A stretch of DNA of 64,000 nucleotides from an uncultured Christensenella sp. (GTDB lineage Bacteria; Bacillota; Clostridia; Christensenellales; Borkfalkiaceae): assembly GCA_910586245.1 (NCBI GenBank), contig CAJUFY010000002.1, forward strand, positions 186,001 through 250,000. The letters are read 5' to 3'. Of this stretch, positions 33,889 through 42,398 are shown piece after piece; position 1 is the first letter of the stretch; each line of letters begins with the position of its first letter. The position numbers and the translations under genes are program-made. A model generated the notes under the pieces. The model had not been told where the DNA came from. It saw only the letters and a list, made by a program, of their open reading frames with translations, and did no database searches.

Positions 33889-34794
33889 ATGAATGCAATT
33901 GAAATCGAACGTTTGAAAAAGTATTATCACGAAGTAAAAGCGGTGGACGATATTTCCTTTACCGTGCGGCGCGGCGAATTTTTCGCCTTTCTCGGCGTAA
34001 ACGGCGCGGGCAAAAGCACGACGATTTCCATTCTCTGCGGCATGCAGAAGCGGGACGGCGGCAGCGTAAAAATCGACGGACTGGAACTCGACGATCACGC
34101 CGACGCGGTCAAACGCAAACTCGGCGTCGTGTTTCAAAACAGCGTGCTCGATATGCCGCTTTCCGTTGCCGATAATTTAAAGTACCGCGCTTCCCTCTAC
34201 GGGATTACGGGCGCTTCTTACAAAAAGCGTTTGCAGGAGCTTACGGAACTGTTCGGTTTGAAGGAAATTCTACGCCGTCCCGTAGGCAAACTTTCGGGCG
34301 GTCAGAAACGGCGGGTAGACATTGCGCGCGCCCTCGTGCACGAGCCTGAAATTTTAATTCTCGACGAACCGACCACGGGGCTCGATCCGCAGACGCGGAG
34401 ATCCGTTTGGGAGATCGTGAACGGTCTTCGGAAAGAGCGGGAGATGACCGTATTTCTCACCACGCATTATATGGAAGAGGCGGCGGATGCCGACAGAGTC
34501 GTCATTCTCGACGGCGGAAAAATCCTCGCCAACGCCACGCCGCTCGAATTGAAAAATCGCTACACGGGCGATTACGTTACGTTCTATCGGACGCGGGAAG
34601 AAGCGGTTGCCGCGCTGGGGCTGCCGTATAAACGGATCGGCGAGGGATTGCGCGTCGAAGTCAAAGATACCGCCGCGGCAACCGAGTTGGTGCTGGCGCA
34701 TCCCGAACTCTTCGGGGACTATGAGATCACGAAGGGAAAAATGGACGACGTATTCCTGAACGTTACGGGCAAGCAAATCGGGGAGGAAGTATGA
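33889..34794 (+). CDS. ABC-2 exporter ATP-binding protein
   Basis: A 301-residue ATPase of the DrrA/CcmA-like ABC-2 exporter class. Walker A is GVNGAGKST at 36-44, the signature LSGGQKRRVDIARA lies near 141, and Walker B is ILILDEPTTGLDP. The C-terminal 90 residues form the accessory domain typical of drug- and lantibiotic-type exporters. The substrate cannot be told. Its stop overlaps the permease start by four bases. The promoter carries a G9 tract. Confidence 0.9.
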   Translation: MNAIEIERLKKYYHEVKAVDDISFTVRRGEFFAFLGVNGAGKSTTISILCGMQKRDGGSVKIDGLELDDHADAVKRKLGVVFQNSVLDMPLSVADNLKYRASLYGITGASYKKRLQELTELFGLKEILRRPVGKLSGGQKRRVDIARALVHEPEILILDEPTTGLDPQTRRSVWEIVNGLRKEREMTVFLTTHYMEEAADADRVVILDGGKILANATPLELKNRYTGDYVTFYRTREEAVAALGLPYKRIGEGLRVEVKDTAAATELVLAHPELFGDYEITKGKMDDVFLNVTGKQIGEEV

Positions 34795-35687
34795 AACTGC
34801 TGTTTTTGATCAAACGCAACTGTAAAATTTATTTCAAAGATAAAGCGCTGTTCTTTTCTTCGCTGATCGCGCCGCTGGTGTTGTTCTTTTTGTTCGTTGC
34901 CTTTCTCGGCGACGTTTACCGCGACAGTCTTACTTCGGTTTTGCCCGAAGGCACGGAGCTTTCTTCCCGTCTGATCGAAGGCTTTGCGGGGGGGTGGCTG
35001 ATGTCGTCGCTGATTGCAGTCTGCTCCGTTTCCATTGCGTTCACGGCGAATATGGTCATGGTGCAGGATCGCGTGACCAAGCGTTTTTCGGATTTTGCGG
35101 TTGCTCCCGTTTCCAGATCGCAGCTTGCGCTCGGTTATTATCTTTCCACCGCGCTGGTTACGCTGTTTGTGTGCGGCGTCGCGCTTGCGGCGGGCTTTAT
35201 TTACCTTGCCATCGTAGGTTGGTATCTTACCGTTTCAGATTTCTTTTTCACGTTGCTCGATACGTTGCTCCTCGTGCTGTTCGGAACCGCGCTTTCTTCT
35301 CTCGTGTGTAAATTCATTAAATCGGAGGGCGGGATCAGTGCGGTCGAGGTGATCGTTTCGGCGGCGTACGGATTCCTCTGCGGGGCGTATATGCCGATCT
35401 CTTCGCTTGCAAAGGGCATTGCGGATGCGCTGCTGTTTTTGCCCGGCACGTACGGAACTTCGCTTTTGCACGAACATTTTATGGGCGGCGCGATCGACAG
35501 GATCGGCGAAGACATGCCCGCGGAAATTGTGGAAAAAATTCGCGACGGGTTCGATTGCACGCTCACCGTTTTCGGGAATTCCGTGCCCGAATGGGCTTGC
35601 TTTTTGATCCTTGCGCTCACGGTTGTCGTTTTGGTCGCAGTTTTCGTATTGCTTCACGTTGTAAAAATCAAACGCAAAATAAAGTAA
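34791..35687 (+). CDS. ABC-2 exporter permease
   Basis: A 298-residue membrane protein with six predicted helices. The first lies near 20-42, followed by a short extracytoplasmic loop, then helices at about 67-87, 108-135, 142-170, 182-205 and 262-285. This is the ABC2_membrane layout. It forms an exporter with the ATPase encoded just upstream (ATGA overlap). The substrate is unknown; related pairs export drugs, lipids or antimicrobial peptides. Confidence 0.88.
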   Translation: MKLLFLIKRNCKIYFKDKALFFSSLIAPLVLFFLFVAFLGDVYRDSLTSVLPEGTELSSRLIEGFAGGWLMSSLIAVCSVSIAFTANMVMVQDRVTKRFSDFAVAPVSRSQLALGYYLSTALVTLFVCGVALAAGFIYLAIVGWYLTVSDFFFTLLDTLLLVLFGTALSSLVCKFIKSEGGISAVEVIVSAAYGFLCGAYMPISSLAKGIADALLFLPGTYGTSLLHEHFMGGAIDRIGEDMPAEIVEKIRDGFDCTLTVFGNSVPEWACFLILALTVVVLVAVFVLLHVVKIKRKIK

Positions 35688-35694
35688 ACAAACG

Positions 35695-35722
35695 ATCCCC
35701 CGATTCGTTCGGGGGATTCTTC
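35695..35722 (+). terminator. Hairpin terminator of ABC exporter 1
   Basis: Stem ATCCCCCGA/TCGGGGGAT with a short T-rich tail. Confidence 0.65.
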
Positions 35723-35729
35723 ATCGGTC

Positions 35730-35753
35730 ATATTTCGATATTTTTCGAAATAT
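35730..35753. promoter_or_regulatory. Candidate operator upstream of sdpR promoter
   Basis: Inverted repeat ATATTTCG (35730-35737)/CGAAATAT (35746-35753) with an eight-base spacer, ending two bases before the -35 box. A related half site, ATCGAAAT, lies downstream near 35795-35802. It is a likely ArsR/SdpR-type autoregulatory site. Confidence 0.5.
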
Positions 35754-35755
35754 AC

Positions 35756-35784
35756 TTGACTTGTGCGGTATTTTATGATATTAT
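35756..35784 (+). promoter_or_regulatory. Promoter of sdpR-sdpI
   Basis: TTGACT at 35756-35761, 17 bases, TATTAT at 35779-35784, with a leader of about 33 bases. Confidence 0.85.
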
Positions 35785-35824
35785 TTAGACGATAATCGAA
35801 ATAAAGATCGTTTCGGAGTAAAAT

Positions 35825-36094
35825 ATGAAGAAGGGCGTCTGGGAAGCGTTGTCGGATAAAACGCGGCGGAAAATTTTAAATCTTTTAAAAACGCGCGCGC
35901 GTACCGCGGGGGAGATCGCAAAGGAATTTTCCCTTTCCGCGGCGACCGTTTCGCATCATCTGAGCGTGCTCAAAGAGAGCGGGCTCGTCGAATGCGAACG
36001 CCATGCGCAGACGCTTTGCTACTCGCTGAATACCACCGTCGTTCAGGAAATTTTAAAAAATATTGCCGATTTGTTCGGCGTCGAAGGAGCATGA
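35825..36094 (+). CDS. ArsR-family autorepressor, SdpR-like
   Basis: An 89-residue winged-helix protein of the ArsR family (KTRRKILNLLKTRARTAGEIAKEF, then AATVSHHLSVLKESGLVE). It has no cysteine metal site in the recognition helix, so it resembles SdpR rather than a metal sensor. In Bacillus, SdpR represses its own sdpRI operon and is relieved by SdpI bound to the Sdp toxin. Here the next gene, two bases away, is SdpI-like, supporting the same arrangement. Confidence 0.88.
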   Translation: MKKGVWEALSDKTRRKILNLLKTRARTAGEIAKEFSLSAATVSHHLSVLKESGLVECERHAQTLCYSLNTTVVQEILKNIADLFGVEGA

Positions 36095-36096
36095 AT

Positions 36097-36777
36097 ATGA
36101 AAACGGCGATTGTTTATACGGTTCTTTCCATCGTCAACTTAATTGCGTTTGCGGTAGGGCTTACCTTTTTACCTGCCGAAGTTGCCATCCATTTCGATTT
36201 CAAAGGCGTGGTGGACGGCATCGGTTCTCCCTGGGTATACGTTTCCATTCCCGCCGTTTCCGCGGTCGTTTCCGCGGGAGTCTGGGCGGCGCTGCATTCG
36301 AAAAACGAAAAGAACGCAAAAATTTCCGTGGGGCTGCTCGCCGCGCTCGGCGCGGTTTTCGCCGTACTGGGCTGGACGTTTTTCGCGCTTGCGGCGCAGG
36401 GACTTGCGCTCGGGGAAAAATCGAAATTTCCGTTCGCGCTCGTCACGATACTGCCGCTCTCTCTTCTGTTCGTATTTTTCGGCAACTATCTGCCGCGGAT
36501 CAAACCCAACCGCTGGGTCGGAATCCGTACGCCCGCCACGCTCGGCAGCGAAACGGTTTGGGCGAAAACGCACCGCGTCGGCGGAACCGTCATGTTTGTT
36601 TCGGGCATTCTTTCCGCAATCTGCGCCGTCGTGTTTTCGTGCGTGCCCGGCAATCTTGCGTACGTTTCGCTCATCGTGTTCGGCGCGGTCGTCGTCGGGT
36701 TTGGGTTGTTTGCTTTCATTTACGCGCACGTTTTGTACCGGAAGGAAGCCGCCCTTGCCGCGCAAGAAAATTCTTAA
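36097..36777 (+). CDS. SdpI-family membrane protein
   Basis: A 226-residue membrane protein with an N-terminal DUF1648-type segment (FLPAEVAIHFDFKGVVDGIGSPW), several helices, and the SdpI-type motif PRIKPNRWVGIRTPATL followed by WAKTHRVGG. SdpI confers immunity to the SdpC cannibalism peptide and acts as a signalling partner of SdpR in Bacillus. AAGGAG at 36084-36089 is one base from ATG 36091 but seven from ATG 36097, so I chose 36097. No toxin-like sdpC gene is seen nearby. Confidence 0.88.
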   Translation: MKTAIVYTVLSIVNLIAFAVGLTFLPAEVAIHFDFKGVVDGIGSPWVYVSIPAVSAVVSAGVWAALHSKNEKNAKISVGLLAALGAVFAVLGWTFFALAAQGLALGEKSKFPFALVTILPLSLLFVFFGNYLPRIKPNRWVGIRTPATLGSETVWAKTHRVGGTVMFVSGILSAICAVVFSCVPGNLAYVSLIVFGAVVVGFGLFAFIYAHVLYRKEAALAAQENS

Positions 36778-36806
36778 AAATTTTTCGTTTGCCCCCCTTA
36801 AAAAAT

Positions 36807-36834
36807 TTGACGGGGGGGGGTAGTATGATATGAT
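36807..36834 (+). promoter_or_regulatory. Promoter with G9 tract in spacer (natAB)
   Basis: TTGACG at 36807-36812 runs into nine G (36812-36820). With a 16-base spacer, TATGAT lies at 36829-36834. One extra G would give a 17-base spacer. Confidence 0.6.
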
Positions 36835-36862
36835 AAAAAGGCAATCATGCAAAGGAGCACAT

Positions 36863-37654
36863 ATGTCTGAATTCGAAGATGACGTCGTCGTGCGGGCGGC
36901 GGGGTTAAAAAAGACCTTTACGCTGTCCCGCAAACAGCAAAAAATCGAAAAAACCAACGTCGCGCGCAAAGTTGCGGTAAACGGACTTTCGTTCACCGCC
37001 AACCGCGGCGAAATTTACGGATTGCTCGGTCCCAACGGCGCGGGCAAAACCACGACGCTGCGTATCCTGTCCACCCTGTTAAAACCGGATGCGGGCGACG
37101 CGGAAATCTGCGGATATTCCGTCGTGAAAAACCCGCAGAAGGTGCGCGATAAAATCGGGTTCATGACGGGGGAACTCAAACTCGAAGGATTCTTTACGCC
37201 CGATTATCTGTTCACCTTTTTCGGGGAAATGCACGGCGTGGAAAAAGAAACTTTGCAACGGCGCAAAAAAGAACTGTTTTCCCGATTCGGGATCGACCGC
37301 TTTGCCGAAGTGCGCGTAAAGGATTTATCCACGGGCATGAAGCAGAAGGTTTCGCTCGTCATTTCGATCGTGCACGATCCCGACGTGGTGATCTTCGACG
37401 AACCGACCAACGGGCTCGACGTACTCACCGCCAAAGTTGTCACCGATTTTTTGGCGGAACTCAAAGCAATGAACAAGAGCGTCATTCTTTCCACGCACAT
37501 CTTTTCGCTCGTGGAAAAGCTCTGCGACCGCGTCGGGGTGATCGTCGACGGGAAATCGGTCGCCGACGGAACGCTCGAAGAAATCTGCGGCGGCGCGACG
37601 CTCGAAGAGAAATTTTTTGAAATTTACCGCAGCGTCAAGGGGGAGGAAGTATGA
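36863..37654 (+). CDS. natA: NatA-like ABC exporter ATPase
   Basis: A 263-residue ATPase with Walker A GPNGAGKTT at 56-64, the variant signature LSTGMKQKVSLV, and Walker B VVIFDEPTNGLDV. The sequence and its pairing with a large ABC-2 permease match NatA of Na+/drug exporters; the actual substrate is unproven. ATG 36863 follows AAAGGAG at the right distance; a start at 36830 would lie inside the promoter. It overlaps natB by four bases. Confidence 0.88.
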   Translation: MSEFEDDVVVRAAGLKKTFTLSRKQQKIEKTNVARKVAVNGLSFTANRGEIYGLLGPNGAGKTTTLRILSTLLKPDAGDAEICGYSVVKNPQKVRDKIGFMTGELKLEGFFTPDYLFTFFGEMHGVEKETLQRRKKELFSRFGIDRFAEVRVKDLSTGMKQKVSLVISIVHDPDVVIFDEPTNGLDVLTAKVVTDFLAELKAMNKSVILSTHIFSLVEKLCDRVGVIVDGKSVADGTLEEICGGATLEEKFFEIYRSVKGEEV

Positions 37655-38817
37655 AGCTGATTGCACTCATGAAAAAGGAGTTTCACCGCTTTTTCCACGA
37701 TCCCAAACTCGTGCTTACCATGCTCATGCCCGGGGTTGTGATCTTCGTAATCTATACGCTGCTCGGCAATGCGATCTGGCAGAAAGATAAGGACGTCAAA
37801 TACGAATTCGAAGTCCTTTTGCAAGGGGAATCGGCGATCACGCAGATGCTCGAAACGAGCGTGGCGGAAGCCGGGTGGGAGTTGACGTTTACGCCTGCGA
37901 AGGATGCGGAAACGGCGCGTTTGGCGGTAAAAGAGGGCAAGGCGACCGCATACCTTTCTTTTTCGGAAAATTTCGACGAGGAAGTCGCCGCGTATACCCC
38001 TGCAAACGGATTGCCTGCGCCGCAGGTCAAACTGTTTTACCGTGCGGCGGATTCCGACAGTATGGCGTTTTATACGCTTGCGGAAACAATCCTGAACGCA
38101 TATGAAAATTCGCTTGCCAATAAATTCGATTTCAACCTCGGCGAAGACTTCAATCTTTCGTCGGCGGAAGATATCACGCTGGGCATTATGAGCGGATTGC
38201 TGCCCTTCCTCGTCGTGATCTTCGTCTTTTCCGCCTGCATGAGCATTACGCTCGAATCGGTTGCGGGCGAAAAGGAGCGGGGCACGCTCTCTACGATTTT
38301 GGTGACTTCGGTCAAACGTTCGCACGTGGCGCTCGGCAAAATCATTCCGCTCAGCTGCATCGCCGTGATCGGCGCGGCTTCCAGCTTTTTGGGCGTCGTC
38401 CTTTCGATGCCCAAACTCATGGGAATGTCGGTGGGGAGTTTTATGACGGGGTTCGGCTTTCTGAGTTATTTCCTGCTCTTTTTGCTCATCGTGAGCATCG
38501 TGCCTCTGATCGTTTCGCTGATGACGGTTATTTCGGCTTATGCGAAATCGGTGAAGGAAGCTTCGGCATATACCAGCGTGCTCATGATTCTCGTAATGTT
38601 GCTTTCCATCGTTTCGGCGTTCGTTTCGGGCATCGGCGAATGGATCGTGGCGATTCCCGTGCTGAACTCCGTCATATGTATGCAGCAGATTCTCACCATG
38701 AGCCTTTCGGTGTGGCAGTCTCTCGTCGCGGTCGGTTTGAATCTGGCGTATACCGCGCTGCTCGTTTTACTGATTTCGAAGATGCTTTCGAGCGAAAAAA
38801 TCATGTTCGGGAATTAA
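37651..38817 (+). CDS. natB: NatB-like ABC-2 permease
   Basis: A 388-residue permease with one N-terminal helix (about 22-42), a large extracytoplasmic domain (about 45-165) and five to six further helices (from about 178). The GEKERGTLSTILVTSVKRS element after the second helix is typical of NatB/ABC-2 permeases. It pairs with NatA and is followed four bases later by a small membrane protein gene. Confidence 0.88.
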   Translation: MKLIALMKKEFHRFFHDPKLVLTMLMPGVVIFVIYTLLGNAIWQKDKDVKYEFEVLLQGESAITQMLETSVAEAGWELTFTPAKDAETARLAVKEGKATAYLSFSENFDEEVAAYTPANGLPAPQVKLFYRAADSDSMAFYTLAETILNAYENSLANKFDFNLGEDFNLSSAEDITLGIMSGLLPFLVVIFVFSACMSITLESVAGEKERGTLSTILVTSVKRSHVALGKIIPLSCIAVIGAASSFLGVVLSMPKLMGMSVGSFMTGFGFLSYFLLFLLIVSIVPLIVSLMTVISAYAKSVKEASAYTSVLMILVMLLSIVSAFVSGIGEWIVAIPVLNSVICMQQILTMSLSVWQSLVAVGLNLAYTALLVLLISKMLSSEKIMFGN

Positions 38818-38821
38818 TGTT

Positions 38822-39037
38822 ATGAAATTGCGCAATATTCTATTTTTACTGCTTGAAGCCGGTATTGCGATTGCAGGAATCGTTCATACGGCGGTAAGAT
38901 ACTGTCGGATTGCGCAAAATCCGGAAACAAGCTTCCCTGCGGAAACGGCTTTTTTTCTGCTGATTCCGTACGTCTTGGGATTGATGGCGATCAGCGGAAT
39001 ATGGTTTGCTGTAAACCGTTTTTCCAAACGGAAATGA
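38822..39037 (+). CDS. Small two-helix membrane protein
   Basis: A 71-residue protein, not recognised. Hydrophobic segments lie at about residues 5-25 and 43-63, with a Lys/Arg-rich C-terminus. Start-to-stop spacing of four bases after natB suggests an accessory subunit of the same transcript. The ribosome-binding site is weak (GGGA). Confidence 0.65.
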   Translation: MKLRNILFLLLEAGIAIAGIVHTAVRYCRIAQNPETSFPAETAFFLLIPYVLGLMAISGIWFAVNRFSKRK

Positions 39038-39057
39038 AATGCGCGCGGATCGACGAA

Positions 39058-39087
39058 AATCGGCTGGAATTCAGCCGATTTTTTATT
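39058..39087 (+). terminator. Terminator of natAB unit
   Basis: AATCGGCTG-GAATT-CAGCCGATT followed by TTTTATT. Confidence 0.92.
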
Positions 39088-39117
39088 GAAATTTTACGAA
39101 TGAACAAGTAAAAAAAC

Positions 39118-39146
39118 TTGCCATCGTCCGTGCAATGTGGTATAAT
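39118..39146 (+). promoter_or_regulatory. Promoter of rpsB-tsf with 105-base leader
   Basis: TTGCCA at 39118-39123, 17 bases, TATAAT at 39141-39146. The roughly 105-base leader to rpsB could hold an S2 autoregulatory element, but I recognise no specific fold. Confidence 0.88.
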
Positions 39147-39258
39147 GGCAAGGCTGTAAATATGCACCCTTAACTTGTGCGCTCTCCGTGTCCGCAAAAC
39201 TCAACCGCGGATGATCGGGCGCAGATCCAAAGAAGAGGGGAAGCAAAACGGAGGAATT

Positions 39259-40026
39259 ATGGCAGTTATTACTATGAAACAGCTTCTCGAAGCGGGCGTT
39301 CACTTCGGTCACCAGACCAGAAAGTGGAATCCGAAAATGAAGAAGTACATTTTCGCGGCGCGTCACGATATTCACATCGTCAACCTCGAAATGACCGCGA
39401 AGCTCATCGAAGAAGCGTATTCGTTCGTGGTGGAATCGGTAAAGAACGGCAAAACCGTGCTCTTTGTCGGCACCAAAAAACAGGCGCAGGACGCAGTGAA
39501 AGAAGAAGCGGAACGCTGCGGGCAGTACTACGTGAACTCCCGCTGGCTCGGCGGTATGCTCACCAACTTCAAAACCATTCGTTCGCGCATCGATCATCTT
39601 GAAAAGCTCGAAAAAATGGAATTGAGCGGCGAGTTCGAACTGCTCCCCAAAAAGGAAGTTTTGGGGCTGAAAAAGGAAATGAGCAAATTGCAGGAAAACC
39701 TCGGCGGCATTAAGAACATGCGCGGCATGCCCGGCGTAATGTTCATCGTCGATCCCAACAACGAAGATATCGCCGTCGCCGAAGCGCGCAAACTGAACAT
39801 TCCGATCGTCGCGATTACCGATACCAACTGCGATCCCGATCTGATCGATTACGTGATTCCCGGCAACGACGACGCGATCCGCGCGATCAAACTGATTTCG
39901 TCGGTCATCGCGAACGCGGTCATCGAAGCGAACCAGGGCGAAACGCCCGTCTTCGCGGAAGAAACCGAAGCGGTTGCGGAAGACATCGAAGAAGTGGTTG
40001 CGGCAAGCGAAGCCGCCGCAGAATAA
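39259..40026 (+). CDS. rpsB: 30S ribosomal protein S2
   Basis: A 255-residue S2 with the family start MAVITMKQLLEAGVHFGHQTRKWNPKM, then the conserved NSRWLGGMLTNF and a C-terminal acidic/Ala-rich tail. Start ATG 39259 follows GGAGGA; a longer reading upstream would run through the leader. It is followed by tsf, the usual pairing. Confidence 0.97.
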   Translation: MAVITMKQLLEAGVHFGHQTRKWNPKMKKYIFAARHDIHIVNLEMTAKLIEEAYSFVVESVKNGKTVLFVGTKKQAQDAVKEEAERCGQYYVNSRWLGGMLTNFKTIRSRIDHLEKLEKMELSGEFELLPKKEVLGLKKEMSKLQENLGGIKNMRGMPGVMFIVDPNNEDIAVAEARKLNIPIVAITDTNCDPDLIDYVIPGNDDAIRAIKLISSVIANAVIEANQGETPVFAEETEAVAEDIEEVVAASEAAAE

Positions 40027-40050
40027 TTTTCGGAACGGAGGACATAGAAA

Positions 40051-40956
40051 ATGGCAGAGTTTACGGCAAAAGACGTAATGAAGCTCCGCGAACAGACGGG
40101 CGCGGGCATGATGGATTGCAAACGCGCGTTGGTGGACGCGGACGGCGATATGGAAAAGGCGGCGGATTTGCTCCGCGAGCGCGGAATCGCGAAAGCGGCG
40201 AAGCGCGCTTCGAAAATCGCGGCGGAAGGCGTTGTATACGCTTACGTTGCGGGAAAAACGGGCGTTCTCATCGAAGTCAACTGCGAATCCGACTTCGTTG
40301 CGAAGGGCGATAAATTCCACGAAATCGTGGAAGCGGTTGCAAAGCACGTCGCTTGCGTGAAGCCCGCTACGGTGGAAGAATTGCTGGCGAGCGACATGAA
40401 CGGTAAAACGGTGGAAACTTACGTACAGGAACAGACCGCGGTCATCGGTGAAAAACTTTCCGTACGCCGTTTCACGGTATACGAAAGCGCGGGCTTTGTG
40501 GAAACCTACATCCACATGGGCGGCACGATGGGCGTTATGCTCGACTTCGAAGGCGAAGAAAACGAAGCGACGAAGGAGCTTGCGCACAACGTCGCGCTCC
40601 ACACCGCGTTCTCGAAGCCGCAGTATATGAAGGCGGACGAAGTTTCGGCGGAAACGCTTGAAAAAGAAAAGGCGATCATGAAGCAGGAAGTGCTCAACGA
40701 GGGCAAGCCCGAAGCGATTGCCGAAAAAATCGTGCTCGGCAAGATCAAGAAGTTCTACGAAGAGAACTGCCTGCTCGATCAGAAATTCGTCAAAGACGAT
40801 AAAATTACGATCGCGCAGCTCATTGCCGATACGGCGAAGAAATCGCCCGTCGCCCTCAAATCCTTCTGCTTCTACGTGATGGGTCAGGGGCTCGAAAAGA
40901 AGAGCGAAGATTTAAGCGAAGAAGTTGCGAAGCAAGTAGACGCAATGAAGAAGTAA
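40051..40956 (+). CDS. tsf: Elongation factor Ts
   Basis: A 301-residue EF-Ts, the nucleotide-exchange factor for EF-Tu. The N-terminal UBA-like region (VMKLREQTGAGMMDCKRAL) and the TDFVA-type element, here CESDFVAKGDKF, are present. The full-length dimerisation domain is retained, unlike the short thermophile form. GGAGG precedes the ATG. A terminator separates it from pyrH. Confidence 0.97.
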   Translation: MAEFTAKDVMKLREQTGAGMMDCKRALVDADGDMEKAADLLRERGIAKAAKRASKIAAEGVVYAYVAGKTGVLIEVNCESDFVAKGDKFHEIVEAVAKHVACVKPATVEELLASDMNGKTVETYVQEQTAVIGEKLSVRRFTVYESAGFVETYIHMGGTMGVMLDFEGEENEATKELAHNVALHTAFSKPQYMKADEVSAETLEKEKAIMKQEVLNEGKPEAIAEKIVLGKIKKFYEENCLLDQKFVKDDKITIAQLIADTAKKSPVALKSFCFYVMGQGLEKKSEDLSEEVAKQVDAMKK

Positions 40957-40970
40957 AACGCAAAACGTTA

Positions 40971-40997
40971 CCCCCGCCGATTCGGCGGGGGTTTTTG
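40971..40997 (+). terminator. Terminator of rpsB-tsf
   Basis: CCCCCGCCGA-TTCGGCGGGGG hairpin followed by TTTTTG. Confidence 0.9.
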
Positions 40998-41046
40998 TTT
41001 GCACGCGTGCGCGGGCGAAGAATCCTGTTTTTATTTTTGGAAATTC

Positions 41047-41075
41047 TTGCTTTTTTTTCCGCGTTGTGGTATACT
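41047..41075 (+). promoter_or_regulatory. Promoter of pyrH operon
   Basis: TTGCTT at 41047-41052, 17 bases, TATACT at 41070-41075. Confidence 0.78.
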
Positions 41076-41104
41076 GTTAAAAATCGATTTGCAAAGGGGA
41101 AACC

Positions 41105-41815
41105 ATGCAACCAAAGTATAAGCGGATTTTGCTCAAACTTTCGGGCGAAGCTCTGGCGGGGCAGGAACGTCACGGTTTGAATCCCGACGTCGTCGCAGGC
41201 GTCGTGGATCAGCTCGTAAAAGTGCATGAGATGGGCGTGGAAATCGCGCTCGTCATCGGCGGCGGAAACTTCTGGCGGGGGCGGCAGGGCACGAATATGG
41301 ACCGCACGACCGCCGACCATATGGGAATGCTCGCTACGGTGATGAATTCGCTCGCGATGATGGACGCCATCGAACAGAAAGGGATTCCCACGCGCGTGCA
41401 GACCGCGCTCAACATGATTTCGGTCGCCGAGCCTTACGTGCTTCGGAAAGCGCTGCATCATTTTGAAAAAGGTCGAATCGTGATTATGGCTTGCGGCACG
41501 GGAAATCCGTATTGTTCCACGGATACCGCCGCGGCGCAGCGCGCCTGCGAAATCGACGCGGAAGTTTTGCTGATGGCAAAGAACGTAGACGGGATTTACG
41601 ACAGCGACCCGAACACCAACCCGAAGGCGAAAAAATACGATACGCTGAAATTCGGCGACATCGTGAATAAGGGTTTGAAGGCGATGGATATCACCGCCGC
41701 GACCATGTGCATGGAAAACAACGTGCCAGTGCTTGCGTTCGGGCTCGGCGAAAAGGATTCCATTCTGCGCGCAGTTTGCGGCGAAAAAATAGGAACGTTA
41801 ATTTCCAACGAATAA
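41105..41815 (+). CDS. pyrH: UMP kinase
   Basis: A 236-residue hexameric UMP kinase of the AAK superfamily, converting UMP to UDP. Motifs are YKRILLKLSGEAL, GGGNFWRG, GTGNPYCSTDTAAAQRA and KNVDGIYDSDP. First gene of pyrH-frr-uppS-cdsA-dxr-rseP, with its own promoter. Confidence 0.97.
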   Translation: MQPKYKRILLKLSGEALAGQERHGLNPDVVAGVVDQLVKVHEMGVEIALVIGGGNFWRGRQGTNMDRTTADHMGMLATVMNSLAMMDAIEQKGIPTRVQTALNMISVAEPYVLRKALHHFEKGRIVIMACGTGNPYCSTDTAAAQRACEIDAEVLLMAKNVDGIYDSDPNTNPKAKKYDTLKFGDIVNKGLKAMDITAATMCMENNVPVLAFGLGEKDSILRAVCGEKIGTLISNE

Positions 41816-41825
41816 AGGAGTCATT

Positions 41826-42398
41826 ATGATCGATAACGAAAAAGTAGAGGAAATCTTTTTGGTCCTCGAAGACAAACTGGAAAAGACCGTAAACGTTTTG
41901 AAAGACGAATACGCGAGCATTCGCGCGGGCCGTGCGAACCCTCACGTGCTCGATAAATTGCAGGTGGAAGCATACGGCGGCATGAGCCCTTTGAATCAGC
42001 TGGGCAACGTGTCTTCTGCGGACGCGCGCTGTCTTGTGGTAAGCCCCTGGGATAAGACGCTGCTCAAAGCGATCGAAAAAGCCATTCTGACTTCGAATAT
42101 CGGGATTACGCCCACCAACGACGGCAACGTAATCCGTCTCGTGTTTCCCGAACTCACCGAGGAACGCAGAAAGGAACTCGTCAAACAGGTGAAAAAACTG
42201 GGCGAAGACGCGAAGATCGCCGTGCGCAACAACCGCAGGGACGCGATGGAAGCGCTCAAAAAGATGAAAACGAACAAAGAAATCTCCGAAGACGAATCGA
42301 AGAATTGCGAACAGGACGTGGAAAAGAACGTTGCAAAGAGTATCGAGGAGATCGATAAAACGGTAGCGGCAAAGGAAAAGGAGCTGCTCACCGTCTGA
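41826..42398 (+). CDS. frr: Ribosome recycling factor
   Basis: A 190-residue RRF. It has the long three-helix bundle with YASIRAGRANPHVLDKLQVEAYGG near residues 26-50 and the signature LTEERRKELVKQVKKLGEDAKIAVRNNRRDA. It splits post-termination ribosomes with EF-G. Good RBS (AAAGGAG), ten bases after pyrH; its stop overlaps the uppS start (TGATG). Confidence 0.97.
   Translation: MIDNEKVEEIFLVLEDKLEKTVNVLKDEYASIRAGRANPHVLDKLQVEAYGGMSPLNQLGNVSSADARCLVVSPWDKTLLKAIEKAILTSNIGITPTNDGNVIRLVFPELTEERRKELVKQVKKLGEDAKIAVRNNRRDAMEALKKMKTNKEISEDESKNCEQDVEKNVAKSIEEIDKTVAAKEKELLTV

Noticed and set aside
39147..39258. Known riboswitch in the rpsB leader
   Set aside because: Leader is long enough but no recognised aptamer core or terminator-antiterminator pair was seen.
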